DNA of 41,519 nt from Pseudoxanthomonas japonensis (GCF_010093445.1 NZ_PDWW01000034.1:1-41519); one strand, 5' to 3'. Positions 7,622 through 17,945 are shown, counted from the stretch's first letter. Program-made: numbers and translations. Notes: generated from the letters alone by a model not told the origin.

Positions 7622-9643
7622 ATGACCGACCGTTTCCAGCTCGTTTCCCCCTATTCCCCGGCCGGCGACCAGCCGCAGGCGATCAAGAAACTCACCGAGA
7701 ATTTCGAGGCGGGCCTGGCGAAGCAGACGCTGCTGGGCGTGACGGGCTCGGGCAAGACCTACACCATCGCCAACGTGGTGCAGCAGGTGCAGAAGCCGAC
7801 CTTGATCATGGCGCCCAACAAGACGCTGGCGGCGCAGCTGTATGGCGAGTTCAAGGCGTTCTTCCCGCACAACGCGGTCGAGTACTTCGTCAGTTATTAC
7901 GACTACTACCAGCCCGAGGCCTACGTGCCTTCGAGCGATACCTTCATCGAGAAGGACAGCTCGATCAACGAGCACATCGAACAGATGCGGCTGGCGGCGA
8001 CCAAGACGCTGCTGTCGCGACCGGATGCGCTGGTGGTGGCCACCGTGTCCGCCATCTACGGCCTGGGCGCGCCGGAAGACTACCTGTCGCTGCGGCTGAT
8101 CCTGTCGCTGGGCGAGCGGATCGACCAGCGCGAACTCATCCGCCACCTGACCCAGCTGCAGTACACCCGCAACGAGTACGAACTGCAGCGCGGTACGTTC
8201 CGCGTGCGCGGCGAGATCATCGACGTGCACCCGGCCGAAAGCGATGCAGAAGCCATCCGCATCGAACTGTTCGACGGCGAGGTCGAGGGGCTGAGCCTGT
8301 TCGATCCGCTCACCGGCGAATCGCTGCGCAAGCTGCAGCGCTACACCGTCTACCCCAAGACCCACTACGCCACGACCCGCGAGCGCGTGCTGGCGGCGAT
8401 CGATACCATCAAGGTCGAACTGAAAGACCGCCTGGAGAACCTGTACGCGCAGAACAAGCTGGTGGAAGCGCAGCGGCTGGCGCAGCGCACCCAGTTCGAC
8501 GTGGAGATGATGGCGGAGGTCGGCTTCTGTTCCGGCATCGAGAACTACTCGCGCCACCTGACCGGCAAGGCGCCGGGCGAGCCGCCGCCGACGCTGTTCG
8601 ACTACCTGCCTGCCGATGCGCTGCTGGTCATCGACGAGTCGCACGTGACCATTCCGCAGATCGGCGCCATGTACAAGGGCGACCGCTCGCGCAAGGAGAC
8701 GCTGGTGGAGTTCGGGTTCCGCCTGCCGTCGGCGCTGGACAACCGGCCGCTGCGCTTCGAGGAATGGGAGGCGCGCTCGCCACGCAGCATCTATGTCTCC
8801 GCCACACCCGGCCCTTACGAGCTGCGCGAGTCCGCCGGCGAGATCGTCGAGCTGGTGGTGCGCCCCACCGGCCTGATCGACCCGGAAGTGGAGATCCGCC
8901 CCGTCGGCACGCAGGTGGACGACCTGTTGTCGCAGATCAACGAGCGCGTGTCGTGGGGCGACCGCGTGCTGGTCACCACGCTGACCAAGCGCATGGCCGA
9001 GAACCTGACCGAATACCTCGGCGAACACGGCATCAAGGTGCGCTACCTGCACTCTGACGTCGATACGGTCGAACGCGTGGAGATCATCCGCGACCTGCGG
9101 CTGGGCAAGTTCGACGTGCTGGTGGGCATCAACCTGCTGCGCGAAGGCCTGGACATGCCGGAGGTATCGCTGGTGGCGATTCTCGACGCCGACAAGGAGG
9201 GCTTCCTGCGCTCGACCGGCTCGCTGATCCAGACGATCGGCCGCGCCGCGCGCAACCTGCGCGGCAAGGCCATCCTGTATGCCGACAAGATCACCCGGTC
9301 CATGCAGGCGGCGATGGACGAAACGGCCCGCCGTCGCGAGAAGCAGGTGGAGTACAACCTGGAGCACGGCATCACGCCGAAGTCCGTGGCCCGTCCCATC
9401 GTGGATATCCTGGAGGGCGCCCGCAGCGAAGCGACCAGCGAGGGCAAGTCCGGGCGGGGCAAGTCGCGTCGGGTGGCCGAGGAGCCGGCCGAGTACGGTG
9501 TGATGGATCCCGCCCAGGCGGTGGCCCGCATCAAGGCGCTGGAGCAGCAGATGTACCAGCACGCGCGCGACCTGGAATTCGAGGACGCCGCGCGCCTGCG
9601 CGACCAGATCCAGCGGCTGAAGGAAGCCAGCCTGGGCGGCTGA
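7622..9643 (+). CDS. uvrB: Excinuclease ABC subunit B
   Basis: UvrB is the damage-verifying helicase-like subunit of nucleotide excision repair, working with UvrA and UvrC in the cytoplasm. The 673-residue product matches the usual length. Visible parts are the Walker A motif GVTGSGKT (about residues 39-46), the beta-hairpin region with [16 protein letters not shown], the DESH motif in [13 protein letters not shown], the SATPGPYE motif, the C-terminal helicase motifs [20 protein letters not shown] (residues about 472-491) and QTIGRAARN, and a C-terminal UVR motif for UvrC contact. I chose the ATG at 7622, giving [11 protein letters not shown], over an in-frame TTG nine bases upstream. No clear Shine-Dalgarno is seen. 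It is divergent from fimT. Confidence 0.97.
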   Translation: MTDRFQLVSPYSPAGDQPQAIKKLTENFEAGLAKQTLLGVTGSGKTYTIANVVQQVQKPTLIMAPNKTLAAQLYGEFKAFFPHNAVEYFVSYYDYYQPEAYVPSSDTFIEKDSSINEHIEQMRLAATKTLLSRPDALVVATVSAIYGLGAPEDYLSLRLILSLGERIDQRELIRHLTQLQYTRNEYELQRGTFRVRGEIIDVHPAESDAEAIRIELFDGEVEGLSLFDPLTGESLRKLQRYTVYPKTHYATTRERVLAAIDTIKVELKDRLENLYAQNKLVEAQRLAQRTQFDVEMMAEVGFCSGIENYSRHLTGKAPGEPPPTLFDYLPADALLVIDESHVTIPQIGAMYKGDRSRKETLVEFGFRLPSALDNRPLRFEEWEARSPRSIYVSATPGPYELRESAGEIVELVVRPTGLIDPEVEIRPVGTQVDDLLSQINERVSWGDRVLVTTLTKRMAENLTEYLGEHGIKVRYLHSDVDTVERVEIIRDLRLGKFDVLVGINLLREGLDMPEVSLVAILDADKEGFLRSTGSLIQTIGRAARNLRGKAILYADKITRSMQAAMDETARRREKQVEYNLEHGITPKSVARPIVDILEGARSEATSEGKSGRGKSRRVAEEPAEYGVMDPAQAVARIKALEQQMYQHARDLEFEDAARLRDQIQRLKEASLGG

Positions 9644-9665
9644 TACGCCGGATTGCATGCCCCGG

Positions 9666-9695
9666 TTGTCGGCGACCCTCCTTCCGGGCTAGAAT
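9666..9695 (+). promoter_or_regulatory. Promoter of tRNA-Val
   Basis: TTGTCG (9666-9671) and TAGAAT (9690-9695) are separated by 18 bases and end 24 bases before the tRNA 5' end. It may also feed transcription into the thrS leader, since no clear terminator separates the tRNA from it. Confidence 0.5.
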
Positions 9696-9719
9696 TCGCG
9701 CCCCTGCAAAGGGCAGACC

Positions 9720-9794
9720 GGGCGGTTAGCTCAGCGGTAGAGCACTACCTTGACATGGTAGGGGTCACAGGTTCGAACCCTGTACCGCCCACCA
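9720..9794 (+). tRNA. tRNA-Val (GAC)
   Basis: A 75-base cloverleaf. GGGCGGT pairs with ACCGCCC, followed by discriminator A and encoded CCA (9792-9794). The D-arm has TAGCTCAGCGGTAGAGC, the anticodon arm CTACC-TTGACAT-GGTAG gives GAC, and the T-arm has GGTTCGAACCC. Confidence 0.95.
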
Positions 9795-9835
9795 CGCTTC
9801 CACAGCGTGGATTCCGGACTTCTGGGGCCAGCCCG

Positions 9836-9910
9836 ATGCGCCATCTTCCTCACGAGGTGGTCCGCGGCAACGCCGGCCGAGCGTGCGACATGAGCACTAC
9901 CACCGCCTGA
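9836..9910 (+). CDS. Putative threonine leader peptide before thrS
   Basis: A short reading frame ends in Met-Ser-Thr-Thr-Thr-Ala-stop (ATG AGC ACT ACC ACC GCC TGA, 9890-9910). It could start at ATG 9836 (24 residues) or at ATG 9890 (6 residues); neither has a strong ribosome site (GGGG lies 9 bases before 9836). The three consecutive Thr codons are followed by a perfect intrinsic terminator 32 bases after the stop, and then by the threonyl-tRNA synthetase gene. That order is what an amino-acid attenuator looks like. The reading is an inference from layout; the frame is too short to prove coding by composition. Confidence 0.5.
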   Translation: MRHLPHEVVRGNAGRACDMSTTTA

Positions 9911-9964
9911 ATCTGGTACTGCCCGAGGCACTGCATCCCGTAGGCGCCCTCGTGGCGCTTTTTT
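9890..9964 (+). promoter_or_regulatory. Attenuator-like leader of thrS
   Basis: GCACTACC (9894-9901, covering Thr codons) can pair with GGTACTGC (9915-9922) with one mismatch, as an early hairpin. The terminator is AGGCGCC (9942-9948) with GGCGCTT (9954-9960), a 7-pair stem including one G-U, loop CTCGT, and a six-T run at 9959-9964. CGAGG (9924-9928) can pair with CCTCG (9948-9952), a 5-pair alternative that would break the terminator stem. Ribosome stalling on Thr codons could favour the alternative and let transcription reach thrS. The terminator is solid; the antiterminator pairing is only a candidate. Confidence 0.5.
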
Positions 9965-9983
9965 GTTGGCCGCAGGACGGCGA

Positions 9984-10103
9984 GGGAATCGGGAATGGGG
10001 AGTAGGGAATCGTCGCAACCACCGCGCTGGGTCCCGATGCTCCCCTTGAATCCCGCCCGCTTTTGCCGCCGCCGATTCCCCACTCCCGATTCTCCATTCC
10101 CGG
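9984..10103. repeat. Imperfect inverted repeat with GGGAATCGGGAAT motifs
   Basis: Left arm 9984-10012 contains GGGAATCGGGAATGGGG and GTAGGGAATCG. Right arm 10073-10103 is its imperfect reverse complement, with about 7 extra bases. Together they fold over a spacer of about 60 bases and end 7 bases before the thrS ATG. Short GGGAAT/ATTCCC reiterations of this sort are, from general knowledge, common between genes in Xanthomonadaceae. No ribosome site stands outside the right arm, so the element may affect thrS translation. Confidence 0.6.
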
Positions 10104-10110
10104 CCCTTAC

Positions 10111-12018
10111 ATGATCACCATCACGCTCCCCGACGGCAGCCGCCGCGAGTTCGACAATCCTGTCTCCGTCATGGAGGTCGCGCAGTCCATCGGCGCCGGC
10201 CTGGCCAAGGCCACCGTGGCCGGCGCGGTCGACGGCGTGCTGGTCGACGCCAGCGACGTCATCGACCACGACGCGTCGCTGCGCATCATCACGCCGAAGG
10301 ACGAGGAGGGCGTTGAGATCATCCGCCACTCCTGCGCCCACCTGGTCGGCCATGCGGTGAAGCAGCTGTACCCGGACGTGAAGATGGTCATCGGCCCGGT
10401 CATCGCCGAAGGCTTCTATTACGACATCTACAGCGAACGCCCGTTCACGCCCGAGGACCTGGCGGCGATCGAACAGCGCATGCAGGAACTGATCTCGCAG
10501 GACTACGACGTCATCAAGAAGATGACGCCGCGCGCCGAGGTCGTGGACGTGTTCAAGGCCCGCGGCGAGGACTACAAGCTGCGCCTGATCGACGACATGG
10601 GTCCCGAAGTTACCGCGATGGGCCTGTACTACCACCAGGAATACGTGGATATGTGCCGCGGCCCGCACGTGCCGAACACGCGTTTCCTGAAGGCGTTCAA
10701 GCTGACGCGCATCTCCGGCGCCTACTGGCGCGGCGACGCCAAGAATGAGCAGCTGCAGCGCATCTACGGCACCGCCTGGGCCGACAAGAAGCAGCTTGAG
10801 GCCTACATCCAGCGCATCGAGGAAGCCGAGAAGCGCGACCACCGCAAGATCGGCAAGCAGCAGGAGCTGTTCCACCTGCAGGAAGAGGCGCCGGGCCTGG
10901 TGTTCTGGCACCCGAAGGGCTGGGCCATCTGGCAAGTGGTCGAGCAGTACATGCGCAAGGTCTACCGCGACAGCGGCTACCAGGAGGTGCGCTGCCCGCA
11001 GATTCTCGACGTCGCCCTGTGGAAGAAGTCCGGCCACTGGGACAACTACAAGGAAAACATGTTCTTCAGCGAGTCGGAGAACCGCACCTACGCGGTCAAG
11101 CCGATGAACTGCCCGGGCCACGTGCAGGTGTTCAACCAGGGCCTGCACAGCTACCGCGACCTGCCGATCCGCTACGGCGAATTCGGCGCCTGCCACCGCA
11201 ACGAGCCGTCGGGTGCGCTGCACGGCATCCTGCGCGTGCGCGGCTTCACCCAGGACGACGGCCACATCTTCTGCACGGAAGACCAGATCGAGGCCGAGGT
11301 CACCGCGTTCCACCAGCAGGCGCTGAAGGTCTATTCGGACTTCGGCTTCGAGGACATCCAGATCAAGATCGCCCTGCGCCCGGAATCGCGCCTGGGCGAC
11401 GACGCCACCTGGGACAAGGCCGAGGCCGCCCTGCGCGCCGCGCTGCGCAGCTGCGGGGTGGAGTGGCAGGAACTGCCGGGCGAGGGCGCCTTCTATGGTC
11501 CCAAGATCGAGTACCACCTGAAGGACGCCATCGGCCGGACCTGGCAGCTGGGCACCATGCAGGTCGATTTCATGATGCCGGGCCGCCTGGGCGCCGAGTA
11601 CGTGGACGAGAACAGCCAGCGCCAGCACCCGGTCATGCTGCACCGGGCCATCGTGGGCTCGATGGAGCGGTTCATCGGCATCCTGATCGAGCACCACGCT
11701 GGTGCATTCCCGTCCTGGCTGGCCCCCCAGCAGGCGGTGGTGATGAATATCACCGACGCCCAGGCCGATTATGTGGCCGAGGTCCGGAAAACCCTTGCAA
11801 ATCAAGGCTTCCGGGTGGCGGCGGATTTGCGGAACGAGAAGATCGGCTATAAGATTCGCGAGCACACGCTGCAGCGGGTGCCTTACCTGCTGGTGGTCGG
11901 CGACCGCGAGAAGGACAATGGCGCCATCGCCGTGCGTACGCGTTCAGGGGAAGATCTTGGCAGCATGTCCGTTGCCGCCTTTGCCGAACGTTTGCGGAAC
12001 GAGCACGCTGCACACTAA
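10111..12018 (+). CDS. thrS: Threonyl-tRNA synthetase
   Basis: Class II aminoacyl-tRNA synthetase charging tRNA-Thr; 635 residues, the usual bacterial length. The order is a TGS domain ([19 protein letters not shown], residues 1-60), the editing domain with [11 protein letters not shown] (about 71-81), and the catalytic core. The core has the zinc-ligand Cys in KPMNCPGH, motif 2 in [14 protein letters not shown], and motif 3 in [20 protein letters not shown]. The C-terminal anticodon-binding domain follows. I took ATG 10111 because the TGS domain begins there; the longer frame starting at 10063 runs through the inverted repeat. It is preceded by an attenuator-like leader and followed by infC, as in many gammaproteobacteria. 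Confidence 0.97.
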   Translation: MITITLPDGSRREFDNPVSVMEVAQSIGAGLAKATVAGAVDGVLVDASDVIDHDASLRIITPKDEEGVEIIRHSCAHLVGHAVKQLYPDVKMVIGPVIAEGFYYDIYSERPFTPEDLAAIEQRMQELISQDYDVIKKMTPRAEVVDVFKARGEDYKLRLIDDMGPEVTAMGLYYHQEYVDMCRGPHVPNTRFLKAFKLTRISGAYWRGDAKNEQLQRIYGTAWADKKQLEAYIQRIEEAEKRDHRKIGKQQELFHLQEEAPGLVFWHPKGWAIWQVVEQYMRKVYRDSGYQEVRCPQILDVALWKKSGHWDNYKENMFFSESENRTYAVKPMNCPGHVQVFNQGLHSYRDLPIRYGEFGACHRNEPSGALHGILRVRGFTQDDGHIFCTEDQIEAEVTAFHQQALKVYSDFGFEDIQIKIALRPESRLGDDATWDKAEAALRAALRSCGVEWQELPGEGAFYGPKIEYHLKDAIGRTWQLGTMQVDFMMPGRLGAEYVDENSQRQHPVMLHRAIVGSMERFIGILIEHHAGAFPSWLAPQQAVVMNITDAQADYVAEVRKTLANQGFRVAADLRNEKIGYKIREHTLQRVPYLLVVGDREKDNGAIAVRTRSGEDLGSMSVAAFAERLRNEHAAH

Positions 12019-12053
12019 GTTCCGGCCCCTGGTCGACCGGTACAACCCTCCCT

Positions 12054-12068
12054 GGAGACTGCAACATC
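12054..12068 (+). promoter_or_regulatory. infC ribosome site and AUC start codon
   Basis: GGAG (12054-12057) lies 8 bases before ATC (12066-12068), which is in frame with IF3 and opens the sequence [20 protein letters not shown]. The first ordinary start in frame, GTG 12114, would remove the conserved N-terminal segment. Rare AUU/AUC/AUA starts on infC are a known basis of IF3 autoregulation, because IF3 rejects them. Confidence 0.85.
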
Positions 12069-12590
12069 AGCACCCCTGACAACAAGCAAAACCGCAAGAA
12101 CCACGAAATCCGCGTGCCGCGGGTGCGCGTGATCGGTTCCGATGGCGAGATGATCGGCGTGCTTTCGCGCGACGAAGCCCTGGCCAAGGCGGAGGACGAA
12201 GGTCTGGATCTCGTCGAGATCCAGCCCAACGCCGAGCCGCCCGTCTGCAAGATCATGGACTTCGGCAAGTTCAAGTTCGAAATGCAGAAGAAGGCCAACG
12301 AGGCCAAGAAGAAGCAGAAGCAGGTCGAGATCAAGGAACTCAAGTTTCGCCCGGTCACCGACGAGGGCGACTACCAGATCAAGATGCGCAACATCCGCCG
12401 CTTCCTGGAAGAGGGCGACAAGGTCAAGGTCAACATCCGCTTCCGTGGCCGCGAGATGAGCCATCAGGAGCTGGGTCGCGAGATGGCCGCGCGCATCGAG
12501 GCCGAGCTGGGCGACGAGATCGTCATCGAGTCCCGTCCGCGCCTGGAAGGCCGCCAGATGGTCATGATGATCGCCCCCAAAAAGAAGTGA
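12066..12590 (+). CDS. infC: Translation initiation factor IF-3
   Basis: IF3 binds the 30S subunit, keeps it free of 50S and checks start codon pairing. The product has 174 residues from the AUC start (see the site entry), normal for bacterial IF3. The N-terminal domain runs to about residue 80 ([18 protein letters not shown], then [20 protein letters not shown]). A Lys-rich linker follows ([12 protein letters not shown]), then the C-terminal domain with [18 protein letters not shown] and the [12 protein letters not shown] motif. It lies 47 bases after thrS and precedes rpmI-rplT. The atypical start should let excess IF3 repress its own translation. The stop codon is inside a perfect hairpin (12588-12616). 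Confidence 0.95.
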   Translation: MSTPDNKQNRKNHEIRVPRVRVIGSDGEMIGVLSRDEALAKAEDEGLDLVEIQPNAEPPVCKIMDFGKFKFEMQKKANEAKKKQKQVEIKELKFRPVTDEGDYQIKMRNIRRFLEEGDKVKVNIRFRGREMSHQELGREMAARIEAELGDEIVIESRPRLEGRQMVMMIAPKKK

Positions 12591-12616
12591 TGTCGGCGGC
12601 GGAGCCGCCGACATCA
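12588..12616. repeat. Perfect 13-bp hairpin covering the infC stop codon
   Basis: TGATGTCGGCGGC (12588-12600) and GCCGCCGACATCA (12604-12616) are exact reverse complements around a GGA loop. The first three bases are the infC stop codon. No T-run follows, so it is not a standard intrinsic terminator by itself; it may protect the mRNA 3' end or be part of an intergenic repeat. Confidence 0.8.
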
Positions 12617-12620
12617 CCCG

Positions 12621-12660
12621 TTCCCCTCGCCCCGCATGCGGGGAGAGGGCAAAGGGTGAG
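12621..12660. repeat. Dispersed palindrome CCCCGCATGCGGGG
   Basis: The 14-base perfect palindrome CCCCGCATGCGGGG (12630-12643) sits inside CCCTC...GAGAGGG flanks, followed by AAAGGGTGAGGGG. A related sequence lies at 41484-41519. This resembles the CCCTCTCCCCGC family of intergenic repeats seen in Xanthomonadaceae, from general knowledge. Confidence 0.6.
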
Positions 12661-12663
12661 GGG

Positions 12664-12691
12664 AAGGCGCCGCAAGGCGCCTTTCGCTTTT
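12664..12691 (+). terminator. Intrinsic terminator after infC
   Basis: AAGGCGCC (12664-12671) pairs with GGCGCCTT (12676-12683) around GCAA, followed by TTTCGCTTTT. It separates thrS-infC from the rpmI promoter at 12726, so rpmI-rplT need not depend on infC transcription. Confidence 0.75.
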
Positions 12692-12725
12692 GGCGCCCTC
12701 CGGTTCCCTCGCTAAGTAGCCGGAT

Positions 12726-12754
12726 TTGCAAGAGAAAACGCCAGCGGGCATAAT
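12726..12754 (+). promoter_or_regulatory. Promoter of rpmI-rplT
   Basis: TTGCAA (12726-12731), a 17-base spacer and CATAAT (12749-12754) make a good sigma-70 promoter. Transcription would start near 12761, leaving a leader of about 185 bases before rpmI. Confidence 0.7.
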
Positions 12755-12774
12755 ACGCGGCCCGGTACGCCGGG

Positions 12775-12902
12775 AGGCTGCTCGCAGCCGATGGACCCGT
12801 CGCAGGTTCCGTTCTGGAATCAACGACTTACAAGCCGATATGGGCATGGATGGAAAGAGTGGCCTTTCAATCTTCGCGGCGAAGCCGCAAAGCATTGAAA
12901 GG
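12775..12902 (+). promoter_or_regulatory. Structured 5' leader of rpmI-rplT
   Basis: The leader holds GGCTGC-TC-GCAGCC (12775-12788) and a long stem CCTTTCAAT (12863-12871) with ATTGAAAGG (12894-12902). Inside the long stem two inner hairpins exclude each other: CTTCG/CGAAG (12872-12884) and GCGGC/GCCGC (12876-12888). In other bacteria L20 represses rpmI-rplT by binding its leader; this leader may serve the same purpose, but I cannot match it to a known L20 motif by eye. Confidence 0.45.
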
Positions 12903-12945
12903 GCGCCGCCCGGATCAGTGACATAAACCCGTCAAGGACATAGCA

Positions 12946-13143
12946 ATGCCCAAGATCAAGACCCACCGGGCGGCGGCGAAGCGTTTCCGCAAGACCGCCT
13001 CCGGCAAGTTCAAGGCTGGCCACGCCAACCGTAGCCACATCCTCACCAAGAAAGCGACCAAGCGTAAGCGCGGCCTTCGTGCGACGAACATCATTCGCGC
13101 CGAAGACAGCGGCCGTCTGAACCGCATGCTTCCCTACCTCTGA
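12946..13143 (+). CDS. rpmI: 50S ribosomal protein L35
   Basis: Small basic protein of the large ribosomal subunit; 65 residues, the standard length. It begins [20 protein letters not shown], the family signature, and continues with [14 protein letters not shown] and KRKRGLR, ending [14 protein letters not shown] at 12932-12940 serves as ribosome site for ATG 12946. rplT follows after 10 bases, the usual pairing. A separate promoter and structured leader precede it. Confidence 0.97.
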   Translation: MPKIKTHRAAAKRFRKTASGKFKAGHANRSHILTKKATKRKRGLRATNIIRAEDSGRLNRMLPYL

Positions 13144-13153
13144 GGACTGAGAC

Positions 13154-14729
<1,576 letters not shown>

Positions 14730-14815
14730 GCGACCTTCGACGCGGCGCCTTTCCGGCATCACGACATCCGACACATGGCAATGGCGGGCCGGGCCCGCCC
14801 TACGGTAACGAGACG

Positions 14816-17209
14816 ATGAAATTCTCCGAAAACTGGCTGCGCAGCCACGTCCCCACCCAGGCTTCCCGCGATGAGTTGTCCGCGACGTTGACCGCCATCG
14901 GCCTGGAGGTCGAAGACGTCACGGCGCTGGGCGATGGCCTGGCGAACGTGGTGGTGGCGCGTATCGTCGAGTGCGCCAAGCATCCCGAGGCCGATCGCCT
15001 GCAGGTCTGTCAGGTGGATGCCGGACAGGGCACCCTGCTGCAGATCGTCTGCGGCGCGCCGAACGCGCGTCCGGGCCTGCTGGCGCCGCTGGCGATGGTC
15101 GGCGCGAACGTCGGGGGCATCGCCATCAAGGCGGCGAAGCTGCGCGGCGTGGAATCCAACGGCATGCTGTGCTCGGCCAAGGAGCTCGGCATCGATGCCG
15201 ATGCCTCCGGGCTGCTGGAACTGCCGGCGAATGCGCCGGTCGGTACGGCGATCGGCGACTATCTGGGTCTGCCGGACGCCAGCATCGAGATCAAGCTGAC
15301 GCCGAACCGCGCCGACTGCTTCAGCGTGCGCGGCATCGCCTACGACGTCGCCGCCTCGCTGGGCAGCGAAGTCAAGCCTTTCGACACCACGCCCGTGCCG
15401 GCGCAGAGCCCGTCCGTACTGAGCATCGAGCTGGAGGCGGGCGAGCGCGTACCCCGCTTCGCCGGTCGCGTGATCGAAGGCGTCGACGCCACTGCGCCGT
15501 CACCGGTATGGATGACCGAGCGCCTGCGCCGCAGTGGCGTGCGTCCGATCAGCTTCCTGGTCGACGTCACCCAGTACGTGATGCTGGAGCTGGGGCAGCC
15601 CATGCATGCCTTCGACAAGGACACGCTGGAGGGCGGCATTGTCGTGCGCCCCGCGCGCAAGGACGAGACGGTGGCGTTGCTGGATGGCCGCACCGTGACG
15701 CTCGATGACGAGTTCCTGGTGGTCACCGATGGTTGCGGCGGCCGCGCTGCGCGTGCCGTTGCGCTGGGCGGGATCATGGGGGGGCTCGACACCAAGGTTA
15801 CCGACACGACCCGCAACGTGTTCCTGGAAGCCGCGCACTGGATTCCGTCGGCCATCATCGGTCGCAGCCGCAAGCTCGGCCTGCATACGGACGCTGGCCA
15901 TCGCTTCGAGCGTGGCGTCGATCCGGAACTGCCGCGCATCGCGGTGGAATACGCCACCCGCCTGATCCTCGAGATCGCGGGAGGCACGCCCGGCCCGACG
16001 ACGGTGGTCGAGCATGCGGAGCATCTGCCCAAGCCGAGCGCCATCCTGCTGCGGCGCGCGCGCATCGCCCGCGTGCTGGGCGTCGATATCCCGGATGCGG
16101 AAGTCGAACGCATCCTGCGCGCGCTCGGCCTGCAGGCGGCCGCGGTTGCCGAGGGCTGGAGCGTGGTCGCGCCGAGCCGGCGCTTCGACATCGCCATCGA
16201 GGAAGACCTGATCGAGGAACTTGCGCGCATCCACGGCTACGACCGCGTGCAGACCACGCTGCCGGGTGGAGCCACCCGTGTCGCGGCACCGAGCGAAACG
16301 CGGGTCGAGGACGGCGTGGTGCGCCGGCAACTGGCGGCACGCGATTACTTCGAGACGGTGAACTTCGCCTTCGTCGACGCGCACTGGCTGGCGCAGTGGG
16401 GGGCTGACGAAGGGGCCGTACCGCTGGCGAATCCGCTCAGCGCCGAACTGGCGATCATGCGCACCCGCCTGCTGCCCGGCGTGGTGGCGGCGTTGCAGCG
16501 CAATGCGGCGCGCCAGGCCGGGCGCGTGCGCCTGTTCGAGATCGGCAACGTGTTCCAGGCACCGGCGCAGCCTGGCGATGCGCCGGTCGAATCGCTGCGC
16601 ATCGCCGCCGCGATCACTGGCGATGCCGCGGCCGAGCAATGGGGTGTGCCCGCGCGCAAGGCCGACTTCCACGACCTCAAGGGCGACCTGGAGAGTGTGG
16701 CTGCCCTGGCGGGTGCGACGCTCGAGTTCCGTCCTTCGCAGGCGGCGCACGGCCATCCGGGCCGTTCCGCTGATATCTACCGTGACGGCGCCCGCATCGG
16801 CTGGATCGGCCAGCTGCATCCTCGCCTGCAGCGCCAGCTGGACCTGGACGCCGACGTGGTCGCGTTCGAACTGGACCTGGCGCCGCTGACCGTCCGCGCG
16901 CTGCCGCGTGCGGCGGAGCTGTCGCGGTATCCGTCCGTCCGTCGGGACCTCGCGTTCGTCGTGGCCGAGGACGTGTCGTGGGCCCAGCTCGCGGCGACGG
17001 TCAGGCGCGCCGCCGGCCCGCTGCTGCGCGACGTCCAGCTCTTCGACCGCTACGTCGGGCAGGGGGTCGAATCGGGTCAAAAGAGTCTCGCTATGGGCTT
17101 GATTTTGCAGGACAACTCACGCACTCTCACCGAAGGCGACGTGGCGCAGGTAGTGGCGACTGTCGTGGCCGCGATCGACGAAGCGCACGGCGCGAAGATC
17201 CGCGGATGA
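14816..17209 (+). CDS. pheT: Phenylalanyl-tRNA synthetase beta subunit
   Basis: Beta subunit carrying editing and tRNA-binding functions; 797 residues, the usual length. It begins MKFSENWLRSHVPTQ and has an EMAP/OB-type tRNA-binding domain (about 40-150). The B3/4 editing domain (about 210-385) includes HAFDKDTLEGGIVVRPA and a GIMGGLDTKV segment. The B5 domain follows (about 400-475), with SRRFDIAIEEDLIEELARIHGY at its end. A catalytic-like domain and a C-terminal ferredoxin-fold anticodon-binding domain (SRYPSVRRDLAFVV, about 704-796) complete it. It forms the usual pheS-pheT-ihfA order. Confidence 0.96.
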   Translation: MKFSENWLRSHVPTQASRDELSATLTAIGLEVEDVTALGDGLANVVVARIVECAKHPEADRLQVCQVDAGQGTLLQIVCGAPNARPGLLAPLAMVGANVGGIAIKAAKLRGVESNGMLCSAKELGIDADASGLLELPANAPVGTAIGDYLGLPDASIEIKLTPNRADCFSVRGIAYDVAASLGSEVKPFDTTPVPAQSPSVLSIELEAGERVPRFAGRVIEGVDATAPSPVWMTERLRRSGVRPISFLVDVTQYVMLELGQPMHAFDKDTLEGGIVVRPARKDETVALLDGRTVTLDDEFLVVTDGCGGRAARAVALGGIMGGLDTKVTDTTRNVFLEAAHWIPSAIIGRSRKLGLHTDAGHRFERGVDPELPRIAVEYATRLILEIAGGTPGPTTVVEHAEHLPKPSAILLRRARIARVLGVDIPDAEVERILRALGLQAAAVAEGWSVVAPSRRFDIAIEEDLIEELARIHGYDRVQTTLPGGATRVAAPSETRVEDGVVRRQLAARDYFETVNFAFVDAHWLAQWGADEGAVPLANPLSAELAIMRTRLLPGVVAALQRNAARQAGRVRLFEIGNVFQAPAQPGDAPVESLRIAAAITGDAAAEQWGVPARKADFHDLKGDLESVAALAGATLEFRPSQAAHGHPGRSADIYRDGARIGWIGQLHPRLQRQLDLDADVVAFELDLAPLTVRALPRAAELSRYPSVRRDLAFVVAEDVSWAQLAATVRRAAGPLLRDVQLFDRYVGQGVESGQKSLAMGLILQDNSRTLTEGDVAQVVATVVAAIDEAHGAKIRG

Positions 17210-17265
17210 ATGATATGAAGGCAGTGGCGAGGCCGGCGACGGCCGCAATGGGGACGCAGTAATCC

Positions 17266-17565
17266 ATGGCATTGACGAAGGCGGAGATGGCTGAGCGTCT
17301 GTTCGACGAGGTCGGCCTGAACAAGCGCGAGGCGAAGGAATTCGTCGATGCGTACTTCGACGTGCTGCGCGAGGCCCTGGAGCAGGGCCGGCAGGTGAAG
17401 CTGTCGGGGTTCGGCAACTTCGACCTGCGCCGCAAGAACCAGCGCCCGGGCCGCAATCCGAAGACCGGCGAGGAGATCCCGATCTCGGCACGGACGGTGG
17501 TGACCTTCAGGCCAGGCCAGAAACTCAAGGAGCGGGTGGAAACGTATGCTGGATCCGGGCAGTAA
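17266..17565 (+). CDS. ihfA: Integration host factor alpha subunit
   Basis: DNA-bending nucleoid protein that pairs with IHF-beta. The 99-residue product begins [20 protein letters not shown] and carries the dimer segment [20 protein letters not shown]. The beta-arm follows, with [20 protein letters not shown], which includes the Pro that intercalates DNA. The gene comes 56 bases after pheT, the same order as in E. coli. Its last 20 bases overlap the start of the MerR-type gene in a different frame, which may couple their translation. Confidence 0.95.
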   Translation: MALTKAEMAERLFDEVGLNKREAKEFVDAYFDVLREALEQGRQVKLSGFGNFDLRRKNQRPGRNPKTGEEIPISARTVVTFRPGQKLKERVETYAGSGQ

Positions 17566-17902
17566 CCGCGAGCTTCCGCCGATTCCGGCCAAGCGCTACT
17601 TCACCATCGGTGAGGTGAGCGAGCTGTGCGACGTCAAGCCGCACGTGCTGCGGTACTGGGAGACCGAGTTCCCCAGCCTGGAACCGGCCAAGCGTCGCGG
17701 CAACCGTCGCTACTACCAGCGCCACGACGTGCTGATGGTGCGCCAGATCCGCGGCCTGCTGTACGAACAGGGCTACACCATCGGCGGTGCGCGCCTGCGT
17801 CTGGAAGGCGAGGGCGCCAAGCAGGAGTCCGCCATGAGCGCGCAGATCGTGCGCCAGGTGCGGATGGAGCTGGAAGAAATCCTGCAGTTGCTCCGCCGGT
17901 GA
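17546..17902 (+). CDS. MerR-family transcription regulator
   Basis: Small one-component regulator of 118 residues. A winged helix-turn-helix of the MerR type occupies residues about 15-85: [20 protein letters not shown], then [20 protein letters not shown], the standard recognition and wing segments. A short C-terminal coiled coil for dimer formation follows ([17 protein letters not shown]). There is no effector domain and no Cys cluster for metals, so the signal is unknown. The ATG lies inside ihfA, 20 bases before its stop. The ihfA-merR pair is, as known from other gammaproteobacteria, a conserved neighbourhood; the target is not established. Confidence 0.88.
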   Translation: MLDPGSNRELPPIPAKRYFTIGEVSELCDVKPHVLRYWETEFPSLEPAKRRGNRRYYQRHDVLMVRQIRGLLYEQGYTIGGARLRLEGEGAKQESAMSAQIVRQVRMELEEILQLLRR

Positions 17903-17945
17903 GGCTCGACGGCGCTCCCGCTGGGAGTCGCCGAGGAATTCCGGC

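Noticed and set aside
7574..9658. Long minus-strand open frame (694 codons) opposite uvrB
   Set aside because: It mirrors uvrB in the antisense frame; the translation is His/Arg/Gln-rich with no family features. It is a product of high third-position GC.
12114..12590. infC starting at GTG 12114
   Set aside because: It would remove the conserved IF3 N-terminal segment, which is encoded in frame from the ATC at 12066 with a good ribosome site.
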